Source: Oscillospiraceae bacterium
Lineage (GTDB): Bacteria; Bacillota; Clostridia; Oscillospirales; Oscillospiraceae
Reading direction: 5' to 3'
DNA length: 64,000 nt
NCBI GenBank assembly: GCA_017415425.1
Contig: JAFQGT010000006.1
Location: forward strand, 1 to 64,000
Of this stretch, positions 1 through 8,790 are shown piece by piece; the stretch's first letter is position 1; each line of letters opens with the position of its first letter. Position numbers and translations under genes: made by a program. Under the pieces are notes generated by a model, which saw only the letters and a program-made list of their open reading frames with translations, had not been told where the DNA came from and did not search any database.

Positions 1-573
1 CCCGATGCCAAGAATGTCATCTTCCTGTCCGCTGACGCATTCGGCGTTCTGCCTCCCGTTTCCATCCTGACCCCCGAGCAGACCAAGTATTACTTCCTGT
101 CCGGTTTCACCTCCAAGCTGGCCGGCACCGAGCGCGGCATCACCGAGCCCACCCCCACCTTCTCCGCTTGCTTCGGCGCTGCTTTCCTGGAGCTGCACCC
201 CACCAAGTACGGCGAAGAGCTGGTCAAGAAGATGGAGAAGTCCGGCGCAAAGGCTTACCTGGTCAACACCGGCTGGAACGGCACCGGCAAGCGTATCTCC
301 ATTAAGGATACCCGCGGCATCATCGACGCCATTCTGGACGGCTCCATCCTGAAGGCCGAGACCAAGAAGATCCCCTACTTCGATTTCGAAGTTCCCACCG
401 CCCTGCCCGGCGTGGACAGCGGCATTCTGGATCCCAGAGATACCTATGCCGATGCTTCTGTCTGGGAAGAGAAGGCAAAGGATCTGGCTGCCCGGTTCGA
501 CAAGAACTTCACCAAGTACACCGGCAATGACGACGGCAAGGCTCTGGTCGCTGCAGGCCCCAAGGCTGAGTAA
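1..573 (+). CDS. pckA: Phosphoenolpyruvate carboxykinase (ATP), C-terminal part
   Basis: The reading frame is open from the first base, so only the last 190 residues are present. PckA interconverts oxaloacetate + ATP and phosphoenolpyruvate + CO2 + ADP in the cytoplasm. The visible part carries the family's C-terminal lobe, including the block [19 protein letters not shown], which belongs to the nucleotide-binding region, and an ordinary C-terminus. A short palindrome with a T run (ccggggaatttccccgg then tttt, about 589-612) follows the stop and probably terminates transcription. The oxaloacetate decarboxylase operon starts 80 bases downstream, so two oxaloacetate-consuming enzymes sit side by side. 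Identification is firm; the 5' part lies outside the window. Confidence 0.95.
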   Translation, partial: PDAKNVIFLSADAFGVLPPVSILTPEQTKYYFLSGFTSKLAGTERGITEPTPTFSACFGAAFLELHPTKYGEELVKKMEKSGAKAYLVNTGWNGTGKRISIKDTRGIIDAILDGSILKAETKKIPYFDFEVPTALPGVDSGILDPRDTYADASVWEEKAKDLAARFDKNFTKYTGNDDGKALVAAGPKAE

Positions 574-585
574 TTGGTAACACAA

Positions 586-614
586 CAGCCGGGGAATTTC
601 CCCGGCTGTTTTCA
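586..614 (+). terminator. Probable terminator of pckA
   Basis: CAGCCGGGGAA and TTCCCCGGCTG form an 11-bp perfect stem with almost no loop, followed by TTTT. It lies 12 bases after the pckA stop and before the oadA ribosome binding site. Confidence 0.65.
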
Positions 615-653
615 CAGAAAAACAATTCATATGTTTAGGAGGAATTACACGAT

Positions 654-2036
654 ATGGCAAGAAAAGTTCAGTTTGTGGAAACTGTTTTGCGGGATGCCAA
701 TCAGTCTCTGATCGCCACCCGTCTGCCCTACGAAAAGTTTGAGCCGATGCTCTCTACCATCGACAAGGCCGGCTACTACGCCGCCGAATGCTGGGGCGGC
801 GCTACCTTTGACGTCTGCCTGCGGTACTTAAATGAGGATCCCTGGGAGCGCCTGCGGAAGATCCGCAAGGCGATGCCCAATACCAAGCTGCAGATGCTGC
901 TGCGGGGTCAGAATGTTCTGGGCTACTCCCACTACCCCGATGATTTTGTGAAGCTGTTCGTAAAAAAGGCCGTGGAAAACGGTATGGATGTGATCCGGAT
1001 CTTCGACGCCCTCAACGACGTGAAGAATCTGAAGGTGGCAATGGAAGCCACTGTGAATGCCGGCGCCATCGCCTCCGGCACCATCTCCTACACCACCTCC
1101 CCCGTCCACACCCACGCAAAGTATGTGGAAATGGTGAAGGAATTGAAGGAAATGGGCGCTACTACGATCTGTATCAAGGATATGGCGGGCATTATGGGTC
1201 CCCAGGAGGCTTACGATATGGTCTCCGCCATTAAGGACGCGGTGGATCTGCCCATCGACCTGCACACCCACTCCACCACAGGTCTTGCCTTTATGACCTA
1301 CCTGAAGGCAGTGGAAGCCGGTGTGGACATCATCGACACCGCCATCTCCCCCTTCTCCGGCGGCACTTCCCAGCCCGCCACCGAGACCATGGCTTACGCT
1401 CTGCGTCAGCTGGGTTATGAGGTGGATCTGGACGACGAGTGCACCACCAAGATGAGCGACTACTTCAAGGGCGTTCGTGACGAATTCGTCAAGGACGGCA
1501 CCCTGATGCCCAAGTCTATGGCTACCGACACCCAGTGCCTGACCTATCAGGTGCCCGGCGGTATGCTCTCCAACCTGCTGAGCCAGCTGAAGCAGATGAA
1601 CGCTCTGGATAAGTTTGAGGAGGCTCTGGCCGAAACTCCCAAGGTCCGTGCCGATATGGGTTATCCTCCTCTGGTCACCCCCACCTCCCAGATGGTTGGC
1701 GTGCAGGCAGTCCGCAATGTGCTGGACGGCCAGCGCTACAAGACCGTCTCTAAGGAGATCAAGGCTTACTGCCGTGGCGAGTACGGCACTACCCCCGCGC
1801 CCATCGATGCTGAGATCCAGAAGCAGATTCTGGGTGACGAGCAGCCCCTCACCGGCCGCTACGCCGACTCTCTGGCGCCTGTGGTAGAGGCCACCCGGGA
1901 AAAGCTGGGTGATCTTGCTAAGTCCGACGAAGATGTGCTGTCCTACATCGCTTTCCCCAACCTGGCAGAGAAGTTCCTGGAGGAACGGAAAGCCAAGGAA
2001 GAAAATGTGGTAACCTACACCATCACCGAAGCATAA
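654..2036 (+). CDS. oadA: Oxaloacetate decarboxylase alpha / carboxyltransferase subunit
   Basis: A 460-residue carboxyltransferase subunit that moves the carboxyl group of oxaloacetate onto a biotin carrier. It is a TIM-barrel of the HMGL-like/PycB family: VLRDANQSL gives the metal-binding Asp14, LHTHST gives His204 and His206, and CIKDMAG gives the lysine (175) of the carboxyl-transfer site. It stops after the carboxyltransferase domain and has no attached biotinyl domain; the carrier is a separate gene downstream. AGGAGG lies just upstream of the ATG. Order alpha-gamma-carrier-beta with gaps of 1-12 bases indicates one operon for a membrane Na+ pump. Pyruvate carboxylase subunit B is a homologous alternative, but the beta and gamma neighbours argue for the decarboxylase. 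Confidence 0.9.
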   Translation: MARKVQFVETVLRDANQSLIATRLPYEKFEPMLSTIDKAGYYAAECWGGATFDVCLRYLNEDPWERLRKIRKAMPNTKLQMLLRGQNVLGYSHYPDDFVKLFVKKAVENGMDVIRIFDALNDVKNLKVAMEATVNAGAIASGTISYTTSPVHTHAKYVEMVKELKEMGATTICIKDMAGIMGPQEAYDMVSAIKDAVDLPIDLHTHSTTGLAFMTYLKAVEAGVDIIDTAISPFSGGTSQPATETMAYALRQLGYEVDLDDECTTKMSDYFKGVRDEFVKDGTLMPKSMATDTQCLTYQVPGGMLSNLLSQLKQMNALDKFEEALAETPKVRADMGYPPLVTPTSQMVGVQAVRNVLDGQRYKTVSKEIKAYCRGEYGTTPAPIDAEIQKQILGDEQPLTGRYADSLAPVVEATREKLGDLAKSDEDVLSYIAFPNLAEKFLEERKAKEENVVTYTITEA

Positions 2037-2048
2037 GGAGGCGGCGTT

Positions 2049-2393
2049 ATGTTAACTTCCAAACTGCCTGAGCTGTTGCCCATCGGCGATGCCGGCATCA
2101 TCGCGCTGCTTGGCTACGCCACTGTTTTCTTCGGCATCATTTTGCTGATGGTCGTGGTTATGATTATGGGCAAGCTCTTTATAGCCGCAGAAAACAAAAA
2201 GAAAGCCGCTATCCCCGCACCCGCCCCCGCCGCGGAAGAAGCCCCCAAGGCTGCAGCCCCCGGCACCGCAGGTCAACTGAAGCTGCACGATGTAGAATCC
2301 AAAACTGCCGCTATGCTTATGGCGATCGTCGCAGACAAAATGGGCAAACCCCTGAACGAATTGCGCTTCATTTCCATTAAGGAGGTAAAGTAA
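2049..2393 (+). CDS. Oxaloacetate decarboxylase gamma subunit (OadG-like)
   Basis: A 114-residue protein with one transmembrane helix at about residues 17-42, a cytoplasmic Ala/Pro-rich linker (about 55-75) and a short C-terminal domain. This is the layout of the OadG gamma subunit, which anchors the carboxyltransferase to the beta pump and helps assembly. Sequence conservation in this family is low, so the call rests mainly on topology and position. AAGGAGG precedes the start, and the stop codon is one base before the start of the biotin carrier gene, which suggests translational coupling. Confidence 0.8.
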   Translation: MLTSKLPELLPIGDAGIIALLGYATVFFGIILLMVVVMIMGKLFIAAENKKKAAIPAPAPAAEEAPKAAAPGTAGQLKLHDVESKTAAMLMAIVADKMGKPLNELRFISIKEVK

Positions 2394-2394
2394 A

Positions 2395-2796
2395 ATGGTA
2401 TATAAAGTAACACTTAACGGCCGTACTTATGAAGTAGAGGTAGAGTCCGGCAAGGCAATGCTCCTGGATGAGTATGAAGCCATCGCTCCTGCAGCTCCCG
2501 CCGCTCCCGCATCTGCTCCTGCCGCTCCCGCAGCTGCACCTGTGGCTGCCGCTGCTCCTGCAGCTCCTGTGGTTACCAGTGCAGGCGAAGCTGTCAAAGC
2601 ACCGATGCCCGGTACCATTCTGAAGGTCAATGTGACCGCAGGTCAGGCCGTCAAGGAAGGTCAGGTCCTGTGCGTACTGGAAGCTATGAAGATGGAAAAC
2701 GAAATTATGGCTCCGAAGGCCGGCACCGTCACTCAGGTGATTGTCTCCAAGGGTTCCAGCGTAGATACTGGCGCACCTCTGGTTGTTATTGAGTAA
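2395..2796 (+). CDS. Biotin carboxyl carrier protein of the decarboxylase
   Basis: 133 residues. A short N-terminal segment is followed by an Ala/Pro-rich flexible linker (about 30-63) and a biotinyl domain with the motif EAMKMEN, in which Lys99 is the biotinylation site. The domain swings between the alpha subunit, which loads CO2 from oxaloacetate, and the beta subunit, which decarboxylates it. In many OadA proteins this domain is fused to the C-terminus; here it stands alone, as in several clostridial and methylmalonyl-CoA decarboxylase systems. The linker is encoded by a run of gct/gca/cct/ccc codons, a low-complexity stretch prone to length change. Confidence 0.92.
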   Translation: MVYKVTLNGRTYEVEVESGKAMLLDEYEAIAPAAPAAPASAPAAPAAAPVAAAAPAAPVVTSAGEAVKAPMPGTILKVNVTAGQAVKEGQVLCVLEAMKMENEIMAPKAGTVTQVIVSKGSSVDTGAPLVVIE

Positions 2797-2808
2797 GGAG
2801 GCCAGCCA

Positions 2809-4044
2809 ATGATCAATGTTGGTGATATTCTGCTGAACCTGTGGAACAGCTCCGGCTTTGCCGCTCTGTTCTCTGGTTTTATGGCCCAGGGCGGCTGGCA
2901 GAACCTGGTGATGCTGGTCATCTCCTGTGTGCTGCTGTATCTGGCCCTTGTGAAAAAGTTTGAGCCCCTGCTGCTTTGCGGAATCGCTTTTGGCTGCCTG
3001 CTGACCAACCTGCCCGGCGCGGGCCTGTACAGCCAGGAGCTGTGGACCAACTTTATGACCGAAGGCCACGAAGCCTACCACAGCTACGGCACGATTTTGA
3101 AAGAAGGCGGTCTGCTGGATATCTTCTATGTCGGCGTAAAGACCTCCCTGTACCCCTGCCTGATCTTTATGGGCGTTGGCGCGATGACCGACTTCGGCCC
3201 TCTGCTGTCCAACCCCAAGAGCCTGCTGCTGGGTGCTGCCGCGCAGCTGGGCGTGTTTGCCGCTTTCTTCGGCGCGATCGCGCTGAATCTGATCTCCCCC
3301 GAGATCGGCTTCACCAGTAAGGAAGCCGCTTCCATCGGTATCATCGGTGGCGCAGACGGTCCTACCGCCATCTTCCTGACTTCCAAGCTGGCCCCCCATC
3401 TGCTGGGCGCTATCGCAGTGGCAGCCTACTCCTATATGGCGCTGATCCCTATGATCCAGCCTCCCTTTATGAAGCTGCTCACCACCCCCGAACAGCGGAA
3501 GATCAAGATGGTCCAAACACGGAATGTGTCCAAAGCTGAAAAGATCGTCTTCCCCATTGTGGTCACTTTGTTTGTGGCGTTGCTGCTGCCGGACACCGCC
3601 CCTCTGATCGGCTGCCTGATGCTGGGCAACCTGTTTAAGGAGTGCGGCGTGACTGACCGTCTGTCCGACACCGTGCAGAACGCACTGATGAACATCGTCA
3701 CCATTCTTCTGTCCACCGCTGTAGGCGCAACAATGGTAGGCTCCAACTTCCTCACCCTGCAGACACTGTCTATCGTTGTGCTGGGCGTGTGCGCCTTCGT
3801 TCTGTCTACTGTTGGCGGCCTGCTGGGCGGTCTGGTGATGTGCAAGCTCACCGGCGGCAAGGTCAATCCCCTCATCGGCTCTGCCGGCGTGTCCGCTGTG
3901 CCGATGGCTGCCCGAGTAAGTAACCTGGTGGGTCAGAAGTACAACCCCGCAAACTTCCTGTTGATGCACGCTATGGGTCCCAACGTGGCCGGCGTCATCG
4001 GCTCTGCCATCGCCGCAGGCTTCCTGCTGAGCGTATTTGGATAA
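2809..4044 (+). CDS. oadB: Na+-translocating decarboxylase beta subunit
   Basis: A 411-residue integral membrane protein of the OadB/MmdB/GcdB family, which decarboxylates carboxybiotin and exports Na+. [13 protein letters not shown] around residues 178-189 contains the conserved Asp183 required for ion transport. The later blocks [12 protein letters not shown] and [14 protein letters not shown] match the second and third functional segments of the family. About nine or more hydrophobic helices are visible. It is the last gene of the operon: GGAGG precedes the start and a strong terminator follows the stop. Family membership is certain; substrate (oxaloacetate versus methylmalonyl-CoA) is inferred from the alpha subunit and the pckA neighbour. 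Confidence 0.93.
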   Translation: MINVGDILLNLWNSSGFAALFSGFMAQGGWQNLVMLVISCVLLYLALVKKFEPLLLCGIAFGCLLTNLPGAGLYSQELWTNFMTEGHEAYHSYGTILKEGGLLDIFYVGVKTSLYPCLIFMGVGAMTDFGPLLSNPKSLLLGAAAQLGVFAAFFGAIALNLISPEIGFTSKEAASIGIIGGADGPTAIFLTSKLAPHLLGAIAVAAYSYMALIPMIQPPFMKLLTTPEQRKIKMVQTRNVSKAEKIVFPIVVTLFVALLLPDTAPLIGCLMLGNLFKECGVTDRLSDTVQNALMNIVTILLSTAVGATMVGSNFLTLQTLSIVVLGVCAFVLSTVGGLLGGLVMCKLTGGKVNPLIGSAGVSAVPMAARVSNLVGQKYNPANFLLMHAMGPNVAGVIGSAIAAGFLLSVFG

Positions 4045-4050
4045 CAAACA

Positions 4051-4086
4051 GATCCCTCCTGCCGGGTGGCAGGGGGGATTTTTTAT
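4051..4086 (+). terminator. Rho-independent terminator of the oad operon
   Basis: GATCCCTCCTGCC and GGCAGGGGGGATT form a GC-rich stem around a short ggg-t loop, followed by a T tract. It lies directly after the oadB stop. Confidence 0.9.
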
Positions 4087-4140
4087 TTGAAAATTAACCA
4101 ACCCTTGCAGGGGCTTTTATCGCTCGTTCGTACCCCTGTA

Positions 4141-4256
4141 TGTCATCCTGAGCAAGCCGCAGGCGCGTCGAAGGATCTTCGCAGTGTAGTGACCCTTGCA
4201 ATATAATCGGTGCGAGGTTTCTTCGACTGCGTGCTTTGCACTCCGCTCAGAATGAC
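4141..4256. repeat. Dispersed inverted-repeat element (GTCATyCTGAGC type)
   Basis: The element begins TGTCATCCTGAGCAAGC and ends GCTCAGAATGACG, giving near-perfect terminal inverted repeats of GTCATnCTGAGC about 115 bases apart. Inside it are further arms (CGTCGAAGGATCTTCG and TTTCTTCGACTGCG). Open frames cross it on the minus strand, giving peptides such as SERSAKHAVEETSHRLY. These are typical artefacts of this repeat class in clostridial genomes and are not called as genes. It looks like a small non-autonomous or REP-type element. Confidence 0.7.
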
Positions 4257-4276
4257 GCGGAGGGTGGTTGTTTCCG

Positions 4277-4313
4277 GAGATTGCCACGCTGCTGCGCGGC
4301 TCGCAATGACATT
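4277..4313. repeat. Second short dispersed repeat (GATTGCCACGCTGCTGCGCGGCTCGCAATGACA type)
   Basis: GATTGCCACG ... GCTCGCAATGAC encloses CGCTGCTGCGCGGC and resembles repeat modules often found next to the GTCATyCTGAGC element. Together with an upstream CAGGGGC...GTACCCCTG pair (about 4107-4139) it fills most of the 480-base gene-free stretch between oadB and the lipoprotein gene. Confidence 0.5.
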
Positions 4314-4447
4314 GTAGGTGATACCCTTTCTGCAAACCCACAGCGCACAGATGTTTTCACTCGGAAGACCATCTCCCCGGAATGTATAATTTGTTAAGAA
4401 AATCTTCTGTTTTTGCAATAATTCACGCAATATTCATAATTAAAAGC

Positions 4448-4475
4448 TTGACTTTTCGCATTTTTCTAGTATGAT
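4448..4475 (+). promoter_or_regulatory. SigA-type promoter of the lipoprotein gene
   Basis: TTGACT, a 16-base spacer, then TATGAT. It lies 50 bases before the ATG at 4525, in AT-rich DNA downstream of the repeat elements. Confidence 0.65.
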
Positions 4476-4524
4476 ATGTGAGGTTCGTATGTAACAAATA
4501 TTTTTAAGAAAATGGAGTAATGAA

Positions 4525-5538
4525 ATGAAGACTAATCTGACTCGTATGTTTGCTCTGGTGCTGGCTCTGGTTATGGTTCTGTCTGTGTTCGCAGCTTGCG
4601 GCAACAAGACTCCCGACCCCACCGATCCCACCAAGGGCAATGATGCAACCACCGGCACCGACGCCACCGACGCTACTGACGCTACCGATGCTACCGGCGG
4701 CGACACCACCGAGACCAGTATGATCACCTTCTTCTCTCTGAGCTACGGTGAAAACTACGAAAATGTAACCGTCCTGAGCGCTTCTATGATGGACGAGACC
4801 ACCGCTTCCTTCGATTACATGGGCACCATCCGCAAGGTTGGCAACCTGGACATCGCTGCTCTGGAGACCCTGACCGCAGAGTTCAACAAGACTGGTCTGG
4901 CTGCTCTGAACGGCCAGGATGTTTACGACGAGGGCGAAGCCAACGGCTCTATGTACATTGAGTTTGCAGACGGCACCGCTATTTCTGTCAGCTACTCCGG
5001 CACTTCTCTGCCCGAGGCTTACACCACCGGCTTTGCTGCTATGGAAGCTTGCTTCCAGACTCTGACCGCTGAGATGCCCGATTATGTTCCTCAGGCTTCC
5101 GTGATGGGCGAAGTGGATGCTGACCGTCTGGCTGCTATCCAGGAAGTTCTGAACAACTCCGGCATTCCCAACTTGGACGGCCTGGCAATCACAGATGTTG
5201 CTTTGGACGAGAACTTCAGCTACAGCACCGGCCTGACCTCCACCGATGGCATCACCGGCGGCTCCCTGTGCTCCGCTATGATGATGACCACCGCTTACTC
5301 CTTCGTGGTTGTGACCGTTGATGACGAGAGCAAGATCGACGCTGTCCGCGCAGACTTCGAAAACAGCCTTGACTGGGGCAAGTGGGTTTGCGTTGCTCCC
5401 ACCGACGCTGTGATCGCTCAGAAGGGCAACCTGGTTCTGTGCGTGATGGGCGCTGACGAGCTGTTCTCTATGACCAAGACCTCCATCGAGGCTGCCGGTT
5501 GGGAGAACCTGGCTACCTTCGAAAACCCCGAGCGCTAA
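4525..5538 (+). CDS. Hypothetical secreted lipoprotein
   Basis: 337 residues, family not recognised. Residues 1-24 form a signal peptide, and the lipobox SVFAAC puts the lipidated cysteine at residue 25. A Thr/Asp/Ala-rich linker follows, with about four copies of TDA encoded by near-identical 9-base units (about 4660-4695). The rest is a soluble domain of roughly 280 residues with two similar-looking alpha/beta halves. It is probably anchored to the outer face of the membrane. It stands alone between a repeat region and a bidirectional terminator, so context gives no hint of function. GGAG lies about 8 bases before the start. Confidence 0.8.
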   Translation: MKTNLTRMFALVLALVMVLSVFAACGNKTPDPTDPTKGNDATTGTDATDATDATDATGGDTTETSMITFFSLSYGENYENVTVLSASMMDETTASFDYMGTIRKVGNLDIAALETLTAEFNKTGLAALNGQDVYDEGEANGSMYIEFADGTAISVSYSGTSLPEAYTTGFAAMEACFQTLTAEMPDYVPQASVMGEVDADRLAAIQEVLNNSGIPNLDGLAITDVALDENFSYSTGLTSTDGITGGSLCSAMMMTTAYSFVVVTVDDESKIDAVRADFENSLDWGKWVCVAPTDAVIAQKGNLVLCVMGADELFSMTKTSIEAAGWENLATFENPER

Positions 5539-5559
5539 TTGCTAACCAAATAAAAAGTA

Positions 5560-5593
5560 CCCCCGCAAAGCATAAGCTTTGCGGGGGTTTTCT
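5560..5593. terminator. Bidirectional terminator between lipoprotein gene and remB
   Basis: ACCCCCGCAAAGC and GCTTTGCGGGGGT form a 13-base stem with a 4-base loop. T-rich DNA follows on the plus strand (ttttctta) and on the minus strand (actttttattt), so it can serve both converging genes. Confidence 0.85.
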
Positions 5594-5835
5594 TATTTCA
5601 ACCGTTTTTCCAATGTGTGACTGCTTAAAGCCGTCAGATGCACGCGGTGCAAGCCGTACTCAGCGGTGACCACAAAGGACTTGGGCAGATCATCGCAGGG
5701 TACCACTTCGCCCTGCTTCTCCGCTTTGCTCAAGAATTCCCGGGTGCGCTTGGAGGTGGAGGTGTTATCCATATCGAAGATGCCCACCAGGGATCGCTCC
5801 CGCACCGCCATATCATTGCCGATGGATAGATACAT
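5593..5835 (-). CDS. remB: Extracellular matrix regulator RemB-like (DUF370)
   Basis: 80 residues. MYLSIGNDMAVRERSLVGIFDMD and the ending LTALSSHTLEKRL match the small DUF370 protein RemB (YaaB) of Bacillus, which in that genus lies between recF and gyrB and affects matrix gene expression. Here it sits after gyrA and rnhA at the far end of the same block. GGAGG is 5-6 bases before the ATG. The gene follows rnhA by 11 bases and shares the bidirectional terminator. Family assignment is by remembered pattern; function in this organism is inferred. Confidence 0.75.
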   Translation of the reverse strand: MYLSIGNDMAVRERSLVGIFDMDNTSTSKRTREFLSKAEKQGEVVPCDDLPKSFVVTAEYGLHRVHLTALSSHTLEKRLK

Positions 5836-5846
5836 ACAGACCTCCG

Positions 5847-6278
5847 CTATTTTTTGTACTGGGCGACAGCCAGTTCGTCGCAGCGGTTGTTCATCGGGTT
5901 ATCCGCGTGACCCTTGACCCAGTGGTAACGCATTTGGTGCTTAACCGTCAATTCCAGCAGCTGTTCCCACAGGTCGGGATTTAAGGCCGGCTTTTTGTCA
6001 GACTTCACCCAGCCTTTTTTTTGCCAGGATTCTGCCCAGCCTTTCTCCAGACCGTCGATCACATACTTGGAATCGGAATACAACTCCACGATGCAGGGCT
6101 CTTTCAGAGCAGACAGCCCCTCGATCACAGCGGTCAGCTCCATTCGGTTGTTGGTGGTGGAGTCCTCACCGCCGGAAAGCTCTTTGCGTACGCCATTCCA
6201 TTCCAGGATCGCGCCCCAACCGCCGGGGCCGGGGTTGCCGGAGCAAGCCCCGTCGGTATACAGCGTCACGGTCTTCAT
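5847..6278 (-). CDS. rnhA: Ribonuclease HI
   Basis: 143 residues, the normal length of bacterial RNase HI, which cleaves RNA in RNA-DNA hybrids. The catalytic acidic set is visible: Asp9 ([16 protein letters not shown]), Glu47 (NRMELTA), Asp69 (YSDSKYV) and Asp134 (CDELA), with His124 in the flexible loop (WVKGHADN). The start codon overlaps the gyrA stop (ATGA), so it is translated with gyrA. No chromatin-binding N-terminal domain is present. Pairing with gyrase genes makes sense for R-loop control near the origin, but that is inference. Confidence 0.95.
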   Translation of the reverse strand: MKTVTLYTDGACSGNPGPGGWGAILEWNGVRKELSGGEDSTTNNRMELTAVIEGLSALKEPCIVELYSDSKYVIDGLEKGWAESWQKKGWVKSDKKPALNPDLWEQLLELTVKHQMRYHWVKGHADNPMNNRCDELAVAQYKK

Positions 6279-8776
6279 TCTTCCGTTTCCTCTTCACCGT
6301 CAACCCGCTCGATGGACACCAGCCGGTTGCCCTCTTCGATGCGCATAATGATGACGCCCTGCACATCCCGCTTGTAGATGTTGATGCCCGCGGCCTTCAC
6401 GCGGATAATAACGCCGCCGTTTTCGATCAGCATCACATCGTCATTTTCCGCCACCACACGGCAGCCGGCTACCACACCGGTCTTGGGGGTAATGTTGTAG
6501 TTCTTCAGACCCTTACCGCCACGGCTCTGGGGGATCTTCTCGCCGCCTGGACCGGTACGCAGGTATTCGGTCAGCTCAGTACGCTTACCGAAGCCGTTCT
6601 CTGTGACCGTCAACAGGGTCTTGCCTTCTTCCACCTTCTCGGCACCGATGACGCAGTCATCGCCGGTCAGCTGGATGCCCCGCACGCCCACGGCGTCACG
6701 GCCCATCGGCCGCACATCGTTTTCGTTGAAGCAGATGGCCATACCCTGCCGGGTTGCCAGAATGATGTTATCGTCACCGTTTGTCCGGATCACGTTGATC
6801 AGCTGATCACCCTCTTCCAGGGTGATGGCCCGGATGCCGGTCTTCCGGCGGGTATTGAGGGCGATGAAGGGGATCCGCTTGACCGTGCCGTAACGGGTAC
6901 ACATCATCAGATATTCGTGTTCAAAGAACTCCCGGGTGATCACCATCGCGGTGACATACTCCCCCGCCTCCAGAGGCAGGATGTTCACCATCGCAGTACC
7001 CCGGGCAGTTCTGCCGGCCTCGGGGATCTGATAACCCTTCCGGTGATGGACACGGCCCATATTGGTAAAGAACAGCAGATGATCGTGGGTGGAGGCCACA
7101 TACAGGCTCTTCACATAGTCCTCATCCTTCAGGTTCTGGGCGTTGACGCCACGACCACCCCGGCTCTGGGTCCGGTAGGTGTCCACAGGCATCCGCTTCA
7201 CATAGCCGTGACGGGAAATGGTGAAGACGCAGGTCTCCTCCTCGATGAGATCCTCAATGTCGATCTCATCCTCGATATCCTGGATCTCGGTCTTCCGGTC
7301 ATCGCCGAACTTGTCCCGGATCACCAGCAGTTCCTCCCGCAGGACAGCCTGCAGCTTGGAAGAATCACCCAGCAACTCCAGATAATAAGCGATTTTTTCC
7401 TGCAGTTCCTTGTACTCGGTTTCCAATTTTTCCCTGTCCAGACCCTGGAGGGCCTTCAGGCGCATATCCAGGATGGCCTGGGCCTGCACCTCGTCCAAAC
7501 CAAACCGCTCACACAGGCGCTCCTTGGCGTCGTCGTAGGCAGAGCGGATGATGCGGATCACTTCATCGATGTTATCCTGGGCAATGATCAGACCCTCCAA
7601 CAGGTGGGCCCGCTCCCTTGCCTTTTTCAGATCGAATTCCGTACGGCGGGTGAGCACTTCCATCTGGAATGCCAAATATTCGTCCAGAATCTGCCGCAGG
7701 GACAGGATTCTGGGCTGCTTCTGGTCGTCCACCAGCGCCAGCATAATGATACCGAAGGTGCTCTGCAGTGCAGTCTGCTTAAACAGGTTGTTCAGCACTA
7801 CCTGGGGATTGGCGTCCTTTTTCAGTTCGATGACCATCCGCATACCGTTGCGGTCGGACTCATCCCGCAGGTCGGAGATGCCTTCCAGCTTCTTCTCGTG
7901 GACCTGCTCGGCGATTTTGCGGACCAGCTCACTTTTATTCACCTGATAGGGCAGCTCCGTAACCACGATCCGGACCCGGTCAGCGCCAAACTCCTCAAAT
8001 TCCGTCCGGGCGCGGACTACCACCTTGCCACGGCCGGTGGCGTAGGCGGCGCGGATGCCGCTGCGGCCCATAATAATGCCGCCGGTTGGGAAATCCGGGC
8101 CGGAGATATGTTCCATCAGATCGATGGCAGTGATCTCAGGATCATCCAGCACTGCCACGCAGGCGTTGATGACCTCCCGCAGATTATGAGGCGGGATATT
8201 GGTGGCCATACCCACGGCAATACCGTTAGAGCCGTTTACCAACAGATTGGGGAATCGGCTGGGCAGCACTCTGGGTTCTTTCCGGGTCTCATCGAAGTTG
8301 GGATCCCAGTTGACGGTATCCTTATCAATATCCCGCAGCATTTCGTCGGACAGCTTGTCCAGACGGGCTTCAGTATACCGGTAGGCAGCCGCGGGGTTAC
8401 CGTCGATGTCACCGAAGTTACCTTGACCGTCCACCAAGGGGTACCGCATAGAGAAGTCCTGAGCCAGACGCACCATCGCATCGTAAACAGAGGCGTCGCC
8501 GTGGGGATGGTAACGACCCAGCACGTCACCGACGCTGGTAACGGACTTTTTGTATTTTTTGTCGTGGGTGAGACCGCTCTCATACATCGTATACAGGATG
8601 CGGCGGTGAACCGGCTTCAAACCGTCCCGCACATCCGGCAGGGCGCGGCCCACGATGACACTCATAGCGTACTCGATATAGGATTTTTCCATCTCTTCCA
8701 CCAAGTTGGACTCGGTGATGATCTGATGCGGGAAGAGGATATCCTCCGGTTTATAATTGCGGTTATGCTTTGCCAT
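6275..8776 (-). CDS. gyrA: DNA gyrase subunit A
   Basis: 833 residues. The cleavage/religation subunit of gyrase; the active-site tyrosine is Tyr134 in RYTEARL. The C-terminal beta-pinwheel contains a GyrA box, QSRGGRG, which supports true gyrase rather than ParC. In the quinolone-resistance region the segment is [10 protein letters not shown]. The residue equivalent to E. coli Ser83 is therefore Ala95, while the Asp87 equivalent (Asp99) is kept. GGAGGTG precedes the ATG, and gyrB ends 14 bases upstream. Confidence 0.98.
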   Translation of the reverse strand: MAKHNRNYKPEDILFPHQIITESNLVEEMEKSYIEYAMSVIVGRALPDVRDGLKPVHRRILYTMYESGLTHDKKYKKSVTSVGDVLGRYHPHGDASVYDAMVRLAQDFSMRYPLVDGQGNFGDIDGNPAAAYRYTEARLDKLSDEMLRDIDKDTVNWDPNFDETRKEPRVLPSRFPNLLVNGSNGIAVGMATNIPPHNLREVINACVAVLDDPEITAIDLMEHISGPDFPTGGIIMGRSGIRAAYATGRGKVVVRARTEFEEFGADRVRIVVTELPYQVNKSELVRKIAEQVHEKKLEGISDLRDESDRNGMRMVIELKKDANPQVVLNNLFKQTALQSTFGIIMLALVDDQKQPRILSLRQILDEYLAFQMEVLTRRTEFDLKKARERAHLLEGLIIAQDNIDEVIRIIRSAYDDAKERLCERFGLDEVQAQAILDMRLKALQGLDREKLETEYKELQEKIAYYLELLGDSSKLQAVLREELLVIRDKFGDDRKTEIQDIEDEIDIEDLIEEETCVFTISRHGYVKRMPVDTYRTQSRGGRGVNAQNLKDEDYVKSLYVASTHDHLLFFTNMGRVHHRKGYQIPEAGRTARGTAMVNILPLEAGEYVTAMVITREFFEHEYLMMCTRYGTVKRIPFIALNTRRKTGIRAITLEEGDQLINVIRTNGDDNIILATRQGMAICFNENDVRPMGRDAVGVRGIQLTGDDCVIGAEKVEEGKTLLTVTENGFGKRTELTEYLRTGPGGEKIPQSRGGKGLKNYNITPKTGVVAGCRVVAENDDVMLIENGGVIIRVKAAGINIYKRDVQGVIIMRIEEGNRLVSIERVDGEEETEE

Positions 8777-8790
8777 ACAGTGTCACCTCC

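Noticed and set aside
2377..4101. 574-residue open frame on the minus strand
   Set aside because: It is antisense to oadB and the biotin carrier gene, is rich in Gln/His/Gly, and has no family features. It arises from biased codon use of the real genes.
4117..4430. Two 74-95 residue minus-strand frames
   Set aside because: They cross the dispersed repeats and give peptides known as repeat artefacts; no start signals.
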